Position numbers and translations under genes: made by a program. A stretch of DNA of 64,000 bases from Brachionus manjavacas. Taxonomy: Eukaryota; Rotifera; Eurotatoria; Ploima; Brachionidae. Below, in pieces: positions 12,307 to 22,189 of the stretch (its first letter is position 1; the number at the start of each line of letters is the position of its first letter). The stretch is from the NCBI GenBank assembly GCA_019054805.1, contig JAHQIY010000010.1, forward strand, positions 1,595,501-1,659,500, read 5' to 3'. A model generated the notes under the pieces. It saw nothing but the letters and a program-made list of their open reading frames with translations. It made no database searches and had not been told where the DNA came from.

Positions 12307-12824
12307 CTATCCACCATGACTAATAATTGATATTTATATATTTATTTTTTTTCTTTCTTAATTAAACACAGAAAAATCTTCCCAAAACTGGGTTAAACTA
12401 TTTTTAAGCATAGAATAAAAAATGCGTAATTTTGTGCCATTGTGCGTTTCACTCCCAAATCCGACTTCAAAAATTCATCTCATATTTTCAAAAAACAAAC
12501 TCTAAATTTTAATAATTTATAATTTATTTTTTTTAGAATTTTAAAATCAAAAATACAAACAAACAACTAATGTGAAAATTTCCGCAAGCAAACAATTCAA
12601 TTGAACAATCTGGGAACCTGGAACTTTTAATTTAACGAGAATAAATTAGCATCGTTAATTGATCACCTTATTTGCCGAAAAGGTTGGAAACAGTCAAGTG
12701 AGGAAGAAATTTTTTAGTCTAAACAAAAAAAACCGCTTCGCGCTGATTGAAAAAAAAATAAAAAAAATATATTTATTATAGATAAAACCCAAAACAAAAA
12801 AAAAAAAAATTGGAAAAAAAAAAA

Positions 12825-14693
12825 ATGATTGTACTCGACAAGAATGAAGCAGTGAGTTGTTTCAACTGGAGCTTGATGCAAAAGGACAACTTTCCCCACG
12901 AGTACAACAATGTGAATGTGCGCGAAGACTTCGACCTGCTGTTCCAGGACCAAATGGACCAGGCCAAGCTCAAAGAGACATTTCGCTCGTCATCACGCGA
13001 GCCCAACCGAGCAGTGCGCAAGTTCCTGTGGAAGCGGATACTGCTGCCGGCCGACTCCAGCCAGGCCACCCTAACCATGCACAAGTACACTCAAAAAATA
13101 TCGGTGCTGTTCGGCAAGAACTTGAAGCTGAAGGCCGAGCTGCCCGACTTTGTTGACCGCGACCACCTCTGCTTCTACTACTTGAACGAGTCGGGCAAAG
13201 AGGCGGTGTGCCGCCTGCTAAACGTGCTCGCCACCGTCCACCCGGACATCACCTTTGCGCCGCTACTCGCCCCGCTCGCCAGCCTCTTCCTGCACTACAT
13301 GAACGAGCCCGAGTGCTTTGCGTGCCTGCTCTCGGTGCTCGAGTCCAACAACAAAGTCACCCAGACCGACATCCACTGGATCACCACCAACTACGTGTTC
13401 CGCCGCTTTGCCCAAAAGTACGCCGCCTCTGCCTACGAGCACTTGCTGGACGGCCTGTACAAGGAGACCGGCGGCCACACAGAAACCTGCTTTGACGTGC
13501 TCGACCATTGGCAATGGTGGATATTCGAGCACTTGCCCTTCGACCATGTCCTCAACATAGTCGATTGCTTTTTGCTCGAAGGACAAAAGGTGCTGTACCG
13601 CTTCGGCCTGGCCATTCTCGACTGGCACTACAAGTCGACGGCGGCCAGGCCCGCTGCCGGCCTCAAGCTCGACTGCATGCGCCACTTTTGCGCCAAGATG
13701 CCCGTGCCCTACGAGCGCGTGCTCAAGACCGCCTTCGGCTACCGCAACATGAGCCGCAAGGACATCGAGCACGTGTTCCAGTGCGAGGAAAAGGCCATTA
13801 AGAAGATGCGCTCGAACAAGAGCGAGAACGCGCGCGTCCAAGTCGACTACAAGAAAAAAATCTACTCGGCCATCCTCGGACCCTTCATCAAGTCCCATCT
13901 GATCCAAGACCTGGAGCAAAATCAGCGCAAACTAAGCGTCCTCTCGCTCAACCAAAAGTCGTGCACCTCCCCTCCCACCACCAAGGCCTCGTCATGGACC
14001 AGTCCGCTGAAGAAACTGGTCACTCCGTCCAAAAAATGGTACCTGAACTCGGCCAGCGGCTCCACTCACTCGTTCTATCATCATCATCATGCCCAAAGTC
14101 ACCTGAATCTGCCCTCGTTCTCGGTGGAGACCATAGGCTCCAGTGTGCTCAGTCCCGAGCAAATAACGAGTGTGTGGCGATGGCTGCCGAGCAGATACCA
14201 AATACTCGAGCTGCAGCTCACCTACTCCACCAACATACACGGATGCAGGCTCATGACTCTGTTCGACAAGATCGAGTTCTATCAGTCGACCATACTGGTC
14301 GTCAAAACGACCACCAACTCGGTGTTTGGCGCGTTTTGCGCGACGCCGTGGTCTGAGCGCGTCACCAAGCATCGCGCGTTCACACCCAGCTTTTTTGGCA
14401 ATGGAGAGACATTTTTGTTCGAGCTGGCGCCCAAAGTGCACAAGTATGAATGGGTGGGCAAGAGCAGCAGGGGAGAGACGACTGGTGCACAAGAGATGTT
14501 CATGTATGCGGACAGTGACAAGTTGGTGGTGGGTGGTGGATGCGAAAAGGGAGTCGGCTTGTTGATCAACAGTGATTTGATTTATGGCCGGAGTGGCGCT
14601 TGTCAAACATTCAACAATCAGACTCTGGGCACTGAGGCCGACTTTGAAATAGCCGTGCTCGAAGTGCTCAGCTTCAAGTCCGCAGAAAACTGA
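12825..14693 (+). CDS. TBC1D24: TBC1D24/skywalker orthologue, TBC + TLDc protein (622 aa)
   Basis: This is a full-length relative of human TBC1D24 and Drosophila skywalker, membrane-associated regulators of synaptic-vesicle traffic and oxidative-stress resistance. The TBC domain spans roughly residues 40-275: PDFVDRDHLCFYYLNESGKE, the HWQWWIFEHLPFDHVL block near 226, and the signature CFLLEGQKVLYRFGLAIL near 246. As in the family, the Rab-GAP arginine and glutamine fingers are not apparent, so it may bind phosphoinositides or Rabs without classical GAP activity. A Ser-rich linker with a short His run (about 360-435) leads to the TLDc domain (about 437-615), with VFGAFCATPWSER, FFGNGETFLFEL, VGGG and TFNNQTLG. 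The coding region has no introns and strongly prefers G/C at third codon positions, in sharp contrast to the AT-rich flanks. The first in-frame ATG (AAAAAATGATT) follows an A-rich leader. Frames in the other five directions are shadows of this GC-rich gene. Confidence 0.95.
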   Translation: MIVLDKNEAVSCFNWSLMQKDNFPHEYNNVNVREDFDLLFQDQMDQAKLKETFRSSSREPNRAVRKFLWKRILLPADSSQATLTMHKYTQKISVLFGKNLKLKAELPDFVDRDHLCFYYLNESGKEAVCRLLNVLATVHPDITFAPLLAPLASLFLHYMNEPECFACLLSVLESNNKVTQTDIHWITTNYVFRRFAQKYAASAYEHLLDGLYKETGGHTETCFDVLDHWQWWIFEHLPFDHVLNIVDCFLLEGQKVLYRFGLAILDWHYKSTAARPAAGLKLDCMRHFCAKMPVPYERVLKTAFGYRNMSRKDIEHVFQCEEKAIKKMRSNKSENARVQVDYKKKIYSAILGPFIKSHLIQDLEQNQRKLSVLSLNQKSCTSPPTTKASSWTSPLKKLVTPSKKWYLNSASGSTHSFYHHHHAQSHLNLPSFSVETIGSSVLSPEQITSVWRWLPSRYQILELQLTYSTNIHGCRLMTLFDKIEFYQSTILVVKTTTNSVFGAFCATPWSERVTKHRAFTPSFFGNGETFLFELAPKVHKYEWVGKSSRGETTGAQEMFMYADSDKLVVGGGCEKGVGLLINSDLIYGRSGACQTFNNQTLGTEADFEIAVLEVLSFKSAEN

Positions 14694-14783
14694 TTACTTT
14701 TGTTTTTGTATATTTGTTTTACTTTTTTCTTCTTTTCTTTTTTTTACTTTTTTAGTTTAGTGGTTTTTATTATTTGTTGCTTT

Positions 14784-14827
14784 GGAGAGAAAGAGAGGGA
14801 GAGAATGGAAAGAGAGAGAGAGAGGGA
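14784..14827 (+). repeat. GA-rich tract in the TBC1D24 3' region
   Basis: A purine run of GAGA and GAGGG units lies about 90 bp after the stop codon, probably inside the 3' UTR. It is a simple-sequence tract on the sense strand. Confidence 0.7.
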
Positions 14828-15025
14828 AATTTGGTGAGACTGGGATGTTGTGGTAAAAGCGGCTCCTTGGTGTTTTTTGGCTGGTCCAGCACATTTTAAT
14901 GTAAATAATGATTTGTTTGGCTTTAAAAATTTTCGATCTTTTTTTTTCTCTTGTGTTTCTTCTGTAATTAGACACTGATTTTAATTAATTAAAATATTTA
15001 AAACTAAAATTAATTTAATGATATA

Positions 15026-15031
15026 AATAAA
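15026..15031 (+). terminator. Candidate poly(A) signal for TBC1D24
   Basis: AATAAA lies about 335 bp after the TBC1D24 stop and is followed by T-rich sequence. It is plausible as the cleavage signal, but the hexamer is frequent by chance here. Confidence 0.35.
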
Positions 15032-15544
15032 AGAGCATTTGATTTTTTTTTGTTCACCTTTTTTTTTTTTTTCAAGATGATCAATCGATGATTAAGCTTG
15101 GTGTACCGATACGACAGCTTGAAAACGAGGCGCAATGTCATCCCATCTATTTCAAATGGACTGTTTTTGTAATCTTATTTTTTTTTCTTTTGAACATTAA
15201 GAAAATTTTTTTAATTTTAATCACTTTTTTTGTTATTAAAAAGATTAATAAATTGACTTAAAAATCGAAATCAAAAAAAATTCTTCATATCTAAAGGAGG
15301 GGTATTTTTGGATCAAGAATCATAGAGAAACATTAGTCTTCCGAGAGTGAAGTAAAACACTGGTCAACAATGGGAGAGAACCAACCTACCATTAAATGGT
15401 TTTTTGTAATTTTTTTTCGTTTTGAACTTAAAGTAAAAGTTTTAATTTAGAATTATTTTTTTATTGAAAACCAATAAACATTAATATAAATAATTTTAAG
15501 TTAAAAATTATTTGTTTTATTTAATTTCTTGAGAATGACTACCG

Positions 15545-15650
15545 ATTTATTTATTTGTAAATCTGTACCGAGCTAATGCTCCTTCAGATAAAAAAATATA
15601 AAAAAAAAAAACAAAGCTAAATAATATAAGATAAAATTAAAAAAATTAAC
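15545..15650 (-). mobile_element. LINE family A 3' end only
   Basis: On the minus strand the hairpin CTGAAGGAGCATTAGCTCGG (15563-15587) is followed by TACAGATTTACAAATAAATA. It is preceded only by A/T-rich 3' UTR. This is an extremely 5'-truncated insertion. Confidence 0.8.
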
Positions 15651-15944
15651 TTAAGATATTTTATTTTTGTGGAGCTAAGTCTTAGAACAGGTAATTCTCT
15701 TTTTAATAAGAAAAATAATTTCAAATAATTCATCTTCATGATGAATAAACTATGAAACGATAATTTTTGGCTTGATATTAAAAGATTTATTAGTTATATT
15801 TTTATTATTTCGATCAGTATTTAATTTTTATGATAAGTATTTAAAATATAATGTTAGGCAAAATCAAAGTTTTAAAAGTAAAATCTATTAATTTGTCATG
15901 AAATGTATTATTGATTAAAAAAAAACAAACAATCAAATAAAAAT

Positions 15945-16051
15945 TAATTTTTATTCAATGCTGTTTCTTTGTTTGGGTAGTTTTCCTCCACTATCCACTT
16001 GCGACTTCCTTTTGCTCTTCGTTGAGTTGAGAAATCTGCTTCATCTTCCAT
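15945..16051 (-). pseudogene. MULE transposase N-terminal fragment (35 codons)
   Basis: The frame opens with ATG and reads MEDEADFSTQRRAKGSRKW then IVEENYPNKETALNKN and a stop. The pattern R-x-K-G-S-R-K-W followed by an acidic, N/K/E-rich segment resembles the start of the N-terminal DNA-binding domain of animal MULE transposases (my recollection of the family). It stops abruptly next to the terminal inverted repeat, which is where an internal deletion would join. Confidence 0.5.
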
Positions 16052-16459
16052 GATTGATACTTTTAAAAGATACTGATCACTTAAACTATTAACTTGAATT
16101 TTTAATTAAATCTTGATCATATATATATTATGCTAGTAAGTTTTATTGTTTTATTGATCAAAATATTTATAATACTGATCATTTAAATACAAGCAAGATT
16201 TTTTTAGCTAAAAAAGAAATATCATTAAAATGTATTTTTGTATTTAAATTTTCAGAGAAAAATTTAAGAGAAAATGTGTTCCAATTAAGAAAAAGACACA
16301 AATTTCAAATTACATAACTCAATTGCGACCAAAAAAATTTGGTCCAACAAGAATAAGTTAATGCGAATTCGAGGACTGGTGAATCCTCCAAAACATAGCC
16401 CCAATGCATTAGAAGCCCAAAATATTGTGATCAAGTAGGAAGAAACACTCAGAGAACGA

Positions 16460-16936
16460 ATGTCAATAGCACAATTTTTGCAACAATGTCTCATGACAGT
16501 GACAAAATGGTCAAATGAATACGCAAACAAACAATTCAATTCATTCGATTGCCAACAATTGAACCAAAAAAATGGACTGAAGTCTATCAATGGGCTAAAA
16601 GCAATAATAAAGCTACCTCGTTTGAAACCTCAAAAGAAAACTACATACCAGCTGGTGAAGAATCAAAGGCAAGTGAAGAAGAAATCAGAAATGTGAAAGT
16701 AATGCGGTGGAACACTTTTTTCCAATTCAAAAAGAGAACTTTCGCTGTTAAGATGGTGACTCTACCAGACGGAAATGATATTATTGCAGTCTATTGGAAA
16801 AAAGAATTTAGTTCTTCTTGCAATTAGTTTAAAATGTGTCAAACTACCGCCAGCAGCAAAAGATGTACCGATTGGTGAAAAAACGCAAAAGAGGAAGACC
16901 AAATAAGGCAACAAAAACTTTATTAATTGATTAAAA
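16460..16936 (+). pseudogene. MULE transposase C-terminal fragment with AT-hook
   Basis: Three successive frames carry FLQQCLMTVTKWSNEYANK, PTIEPKKWTEVYQWAKSNNK and LKCVKLPPAAKDVPIGEK followed by KRGRPNKA and a stop. This is the usual order at the end of animal MULE transposases: W..A..WA block, SWIM region, K.(I/V)P.G....RGRP tail. The SWIM cysteines and histidine between blocks two and three are mostly lost, and at least two frameshifts are present. The GRP core is an AT-hook-like DNA-binding motif. Confidence 0.75.
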
Positions 16937-16984
16937 TTCCGTTTTATTTTATTTGATTGTTTGTTTGTTTTTTTTTGATCAATA

Positions 16985-17439
16985 CAGTGCTGCTACGATA
17001 CCTTGAATTCACCATATTTTACGTAAATTATGGTAAATTCACGATAATTTACCATAAAATATGGTAATCTAAAAAAGGGTATTTTTCGTAAAATAACGAT
17101 AATTATCGTAAAATTCAGTGAAAAAAAAAATTTCGAAAATTTCTCGGAAAAAACCGATTTTCATGAAAAAAATTTTTTTTTGAATTTTTGAAAAAGGAAA
17201 ACAAAAAAATTTTTTTGACAAAAATTGACGTAAATTTCGATAAATTCTTGTAAAAAAAGGTAAAAAATGGTAAAAATTCAACAGAAAAGGAAAAAAGGAT
17301 TTTTTATTAATTCATTCATTTTTTTTCTAAACAAATTATGAAAATTAATATTTATTTGTCAATAATTTAAAAAAACCCTTTTTTAGATTACCATAATTTA
17401 CGTAAAATATGGTGAATTCAAGGTATCGTAGCAGCACTG
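16985..17439. mobile_element. Tc1/mariner-type MITE (455 bp)
   Basis: The ends are inverted: CAGTGCTGCTACGATACCTT at the left and its complement at the right, matching for about 52 bp. TA flanks both sides (16983-16984 and 17440-17441). The left arm carries about 30 bp of extra sequence before a second matching block (GGTAATCTAAAAAAGGGT). The body repeats (A)CGTAAATT and ATGGTAA words. It has no coding capacity. It sits in the right terminal repeat of the MULE around it, so it is the younger insertion. Confidence 0.9.
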
Positions 17440-17528
17440 TAATATAATTAAATTTTTTTTTTCATAAATATAATCAAAGCATAATTTAATTTAGAAAAAT
17501 TAAATAAATACTAAATAAAAGATATAAA

Positions 17529-18408
17529 TCAGAGTTGTTTAAAAACCACAAGTCTGAAAAAAAGTCCAAGTCCGTACTTGAATTTTATTTCTTTTTTTTA
17601 AAGTATCAAATACTTGGACTTTAATTAATGTGATTTTGATTTGAGATTGGAAGCCATTACTCATACTCAGAAATTCTGAGTATGGATTTGGCTTGAGGTC
17701 TACCTTTTCAACACAAAAAAATAACCATTCAACACAATTTCAAAATGATTTCTTCTCAACACAAAAATTAAAATTTAAAAAATACTTTTAGCGCAAAAAT
17801 TAAAAATAAAATAAATGCATTCAACACAAAAATTAAAATTTGAAAAAAAAAACTTTTTAGCACAAAAATGAAAAATGAAGAAATGCATTCAACTAAAGTT
17901 AACCTTAACAGTAAGAAATGTTCTTGCAAGTTTTTCACTGAATAAGGATATTGTGCACATTTATTGGCATTAAAAGAACTGTTTAAAAAAAAAGACCAAT
18001 TTGCCAATAAACCTAAAAGAGGTAGAGCAAAAAATACGGAAAAATGGTTTTCTAGAGACTAGTTTTTTTTAATTTCTTATTTTAAGCTTCGAAATATACT
18101 TTATTATCATTAAATAAAAAATAAGATTTAAAACTTATATTATTATAAATATTTTTGTGTTGAAAAAAAATTTCTCTTAAGAATTATTTTCGAGCACAAT
18201 TTTTTTGTGTTAAATGTTTTTTTTTTTTTAAATACAATTTTTTGCACTTAGAAGAAATCGAATTGTGTTGAATGTTTTTTTCATTGTGCTAATCGGAAAT
18301 TGATTGTGCTGAAATAATATTCCCTTTGGCTTGTCTTGAACTTTAAAAAATTGAAAATATTTAAAAGTTCGGACTTGGACTTTAATTTGTGACTGATAAA
18401 CAATTCTG
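17529..18408. mobile_element. hAT-like nonautonomous element, host of a nested MULE
   Basis: Inverted ends start (T)CAGA(G/A)TTGTTTA and share AAAGTCCAAGTCCG and TTTTTTAAAGT blocks over about 75 bp with gaps. CAGAGTTGTTTAAA-plus-CAAGTCC ends are typical of hAT elements as I know them. I see no surviving 8-bp duplication. There is no transposase of its own; most of the interior is the MULE at 17696-18324. Confidence 0.5.
17696..18324 (+). mobile_element. MULE deletion derivative with 9-bp target duplication
   Basis: TTTGGCTTG is present directly outside both ends (17687-17695 and 18325-18333). The ends are loosely inverted and are followed by many subterminal copies of TTCAACACAAAAATT, in opposite orientation at the two sides. 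Between them (17910-18062) is a transposase tail: KKCSCKFF, one in-frame stop, GYCAHLLALKELF, then KPKRGRAKN. CxC followed by CxH is a SWIM zinc finger and the GR-rich tail is AT-hook-like, which identifies the family. Confidence 0.8.
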
Positions 18409-18569
18409 AAATTCGGAAAAAATGCATCGTAAATTTGAACCACTAATTGAGAAGCGCATTCTTCTCTTAATGCAAAGCTTTCAAACTCTTATCAGTTGAT
18501 AGACCTCTATAAGTCAAAGCCTAGGACCTAACTTTAAAGATTTTTTATTAAATAGAGAACTTACAAACT

Positions 18570-18742
18570 AGGTCTCAGGACGGCAAGGAAGCGATGTACA
18601 CGGCATACGAGAATCAGTCGAGTTATTGATGAATTATGTCATGGAGTATTCGATTCCAAGATCTACTAGTCTTGAGGACAGTGTAAATTTTACAAAACAA
18701 GATCCGATTCTGCAAGAGTTAATAAGACGTATAAGAGATTAA
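18570..18742 (+). other. Unrecognised coding-like fragment
   Basis: The frame reads SGRQGSDVHGIRESVELLMN, YVMEYSIPRSTSLEDSVNF, TKQDPILQELIRRIRD and stop. It looks like protein in composition, but I cannot assign it. It could be a terminal exon or a transposon relic. Confidence 0.3.
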
Positions 18743-19369
18743 AAATTTAATTTTTAAAAAATAGAATCAATTCAATTTGGAAATTTTTTTAATGAATTGT
18801 CGATCAGAGTTTAGGTGTAGTGAAAAGAAATGACAACATACAGTCTGGCCTCGATTTTGTTACCCTCGTTTTTGTGAAATTTTATTTTTGTGAAAAAAAG
18901 TTTAATAACCCTCAAGATTATAATCCTTTTAATGTATTTTTTAATTGAAATTGTGAAATTTAATTTTTTGAAATTTTGATTTTTTAAAAAGGAAAAAAGA
19001 CAATTTTTTTACGATACATATGATAAAGTACATCCTTATTAATTTTAACTAGTGAAAAGAAAAAAAAATTTAATTATAAAAAATAATAATGTTGAGACAA
19101 TTGTTCGACTTTTTGACTATATTGTACTCAAGGAAGTCAAGATGAGTCCATTGAAATGTTAAATTTACTACGTAAATTTGAAAGCAAATTTTATGAAAAA
19201 AAACTGTTTTCATTAAAAAAAATAGAATTCCATTGATTAGAATTTAGATGTTTTGTTATGAATTTATAATAAATTTTTTCAAAATGTGTTACCTACCGAC
19301 ATACGTAATCTAATAATTTTAGATTTTTCTATATTTAAACTCAAAAATCGATTAATAAGGAAATACTGG

Positions 19370-19860
19370 CAGAGCTGAAACGGTGAAGTTGAACAATTCA
19401 ACAGGAATTTAACTAAGGTTTTGAAATGCTTCAGTCAAAGGTATACGGTGGTAAATAGAATCAAATTTTTTTTTAGATTCGTATGAAGTATCGGACCATT
19501 CTTCCAAGAAAGGACCACCAGCATATGATATTCAGATACTTGGTGGAAAGTAGGCTGATTAGTGTAAGCAAAAAGTGTTTTTTTGAAAAAAAATGAAACC
19601 CACGAGACAGCTCATAAAAATGATCGAGATAAAAAGGCGAAAATGAAGTCTAAAGAGATGTCAAATGTCAAAAATATTTTGGGAAGTTATGCGACAAAAC
19701 AGAGCCAGTACGAGAAGTTGCAATAGACCATGGTAACCGCGAAGTCAAGTGGATACAAAGAGGTCATTGGAAACGAATCATTAAGAAGATAAACTCAAAT
19801 TCATTATCAGTTGGATGGAGACCCTACTATCAACTCATTCGACTTTAAGTAAATGTTGAT
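19370..19860 (+). other. Decayed coding-like region, unassigned
   Basis: Two short frames stand out: RMKYRTILPRKDHQHMIFRY (19480-19590) and DKTEPVREVAIDHGNREVKW followed by IQRGHWKRIIKKINSN (about 19692-19848). They are interrupted by stops and abut the LINE starting near 19868. No family was recognised. Confidence 0.3.
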
Positions 19861-19867
19861 TTCATCT

Positions 19868-22188
19868 AGTCCTCTTTTATTTAGTATATATAGTAATGAA
19901 ATACCCAAAAGAAACAAAACAAATAATGAATACTCTCTGCTTTTTGCAGATGATCTAGTTTCATTCTTCATTTATAACAAAAAAGGGGAACCTAGAAAAT
20001 AAGATTAATAAATACACCAACGAACTAGAAGAATGGCTTATTAAATGAAAAATGAAGATATCAGTTGAAAAGTCGTGTTCAGTAGTCTTTTCTAGGTACA
20101 AAAAAGAGAGTGATAATCTAAACTTAAAAATTTATGGAAACAGAATAGTGAGCCAAAAAGAAATCAAGTTTCTTGGTATCAAATTTGATTCTAAGTTAAA
20201 CTTTAATATACTGGTAGACGAAATTAAAGAACGCTGCAATAAAAGGCTAGATATTATTAAGATATTGTCAAACAAAAATAGGGTCTCAATCAAAACACAC
20301 TAGGAAATTTATATAAATCTTAAGTCGGATCAATTTTAGACTATTCTTTTCCTTGCTTAAATTCATTTTCAGAAAAAAATATCAAAAAACTACAAGCAAT
20401 TCAGAACACAGCAGTAAGATCTATCCTTAAGTTAAAATATGATACTCCCTCCAACATCGTGCATCATGAGGCTTTTAATAAACTAAAATTACTAACAGTC
20501 TCGAATCGGCTTTGTGAGTTGAGTGAGAGATATGTTGGTCTGACAGTCTGACAGTCTATTCCATTGATTGTCAGACTGGTGGAGGAATACAAAGAAGATT
20601 TCGAATCAAGATATACACTCACTTGGAAGCAAATAAACTGCTCACAAATGAGCAACATGGCTTTGTCTTTGGTAAGTCATGCACCACCAATCTTTTGGAA
20701 AGTCTAGACTTGATCACTAAAGCCCTAAACCGAGGTTTTCAAGCATTAGTTGTGTTCCTTGACTTTGCCAAGGCTTTCGACAGTGTGGTACACGACTTAC
20801 TGCTGACCAAACTTGAATGCTATGGCTTTTCAGGTAAAATTCTTAATTGGCTCAAAGATTTTCTAACAAATAGAACGCAAAGAGTAACTGTTGGTAAATC
20901 TAGCTCAAAATGGCTAAAGGTCCTTAGTGGTGTGCCTCAAGGATCGGTCCTTGGACCGTTGCTATTTATCATTTTCATAAATGACATGCCTGAATCAGTA
21001 CGAAATACTAGTAAACTTTTTGCTGACGACAGTAAACTTATCTCCAAAATACGTAATTCGCTTGACCTGAAACTTGCTCAAGAAGATATTGACATTATAG
21101 TTAATTGGGCTGACACTTGGCATATGAAGTTTAACCAAAAGAAATGTAAAATTATGAATCAAAAGGCACCCTTCAAATACCTTTCACCATGAAAATAGAT
21201 GCTTCACACAGTCATGTATTAGAACAGACGTCTGTGGAAAGAGATTTATGTATCATGATAAATAATAAGCTTAAATGGACTGAGCAGATAGACAAGGCAA
21301 TCCAGATGGCTAATGGAGTCCTTGCTCAACTCAAAAATGCCTTTAAATTTTGGACAACGGACAACTTTAGAAGACTCTTCACTGCGTTTGTAAGACCACA
21401 TCTTGAATACTGTACAGCAGCCTGGAATCCTTTGCAAAAGAAAGACATTAAAAGGCTGGAAAAGGTCCAACGTAGAGCTACCAAACTAGTGCCTGGTCTC
21501 AGAAATCTCAATTATTTCTCAAGATTAGCAAAAATTGGTATCCCTACGCTTGAAAGTAGAAGGAAAAGAGGTGATGCAATCCAACTATTCAAAATTGTCA
21601 GTAAACAGAGCACTGTTCACCTGCATGCCTTCGTAGATTCAAGCCAAACTCCTAAAATCAATCACTCATCGATGAATCTACGTAAAAAACCAAGACTCAG
21701 GAAGCAACTTTGCTTGTCAAAACCTAGAGAAAACTTCTTCACGAACAGAGTAGCTTCGTTATGGAACGAGCTACCGGACACTGTAGTTTCTGCAAAATCA
21801 ACAAATGCATTCAAAGACAAGTTTGACAAATTCAGATCCCAGCAATTGGCGGCTAATGATACTACTATAGTCGAATAACCCATTGGTTATTCTTCTTCAT
21901 CTGATTCTTATATCAGATTGTAGTCTCTCCTTCATATTCATATTCATATTCATATATTGAATACCTAACTCCATTACTATTTCTTCTTTTTTTCTTGAAA
22001 CTTGAACTATTTGAAAATGTGCCACATGCAGCAATCTTTTCCAATTTATGTCTTTTCAACTTTCATTTTTTTAGCTTATTTACTCTATTTTGATTCTTTT
22101 TTTTATCTCATTTTATTAACTTTAATTTTATTTTTTAACTTATTCTGAAGGAGCTTTAGCTCAGTACAGAAAACAAATAAATAAATAA
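19868..22188 (+). mobile_element. LINE family A copy, split by another LINE
   Basis: The first half (19868-20615) runs from SPLLFSIYSNEIPKRNKTNN and the catalytic LLFADDLVSFF through KMKISVEKSCSVVF, IKFLGIKFDSKLNFN and the C-terminal region to VEEYKEDFESRYT-like sequence. The second half (21952-22188) resumes with (Y)IEYLTPLLFLLFF-like sequence, the 3' UTR, the family hairpin at 22145-22169 and an AAATAAATAAATAA tail. A few stops and frameshifts are present. The junction sequence ATATA is repeated on both sides of the inserted LINE. Confidence 0.9.
20616..21951 (+). mobile_element. CR1/L2-type LINE inserted in LINE A, (CATATT)n tail
   Basis: It is 5'-truncated inside the RT but otherwise well preserved. 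It shows LLTNEQHGFVFGKSCTTNLL, FLDFAKAFDSVVHDLLLTKL, LSGVPQGSVLGPLLFIIFIN, SKLFADDSKL and then, after one frameshift near 21190, the C-terminal domain (FVRPHLEYCTAAWNP, RLEKVQRRATKLV, NFFTNRVASLWNELP). The 3' end is (CATATT)n directly before LINE A resumes. One frameshift in 1.25 kb makes it one of the younger LINE copies here. Confidence 0.93.
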
Positions 22189-22189
22189 T

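Larger units (their letters stand above)
15911..17455. mobile_element. Composite MULE derivative, interrupted by a MITE
   Basis: The left end, GATTAAAAAAAAACAAACAA, has an inverted partner at about 16930-16983. Removing the MITE at 16985-17439 lengthens the match to TATTATTGAT(T/C)AAAAAAAA. Inside are two transposase pieces in opposite orientation: an N-terminal piece on the minus strand (16051-15945) and a C-terminal piece on the plus strand (16460-16936). I found no clear target duplication, so the boundaries are approximate. The arrangement implies an inversion or two related elements inserted into each other. Confidence 0.6.

Noticed and set aside
12857-14606. Several long frames overlapping TBC1D24 on both strands
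   Set aside because: They are shadows of a GC-rich coding region with few A/T-rich stop codons; only the 12825-14693 frame carries TBC and TLDc motifs.
21246-21511. Minus-strand frames over 21.2-21.9 kb
   Set aside because: Antisense shadows of the LINE C-terminal domain.
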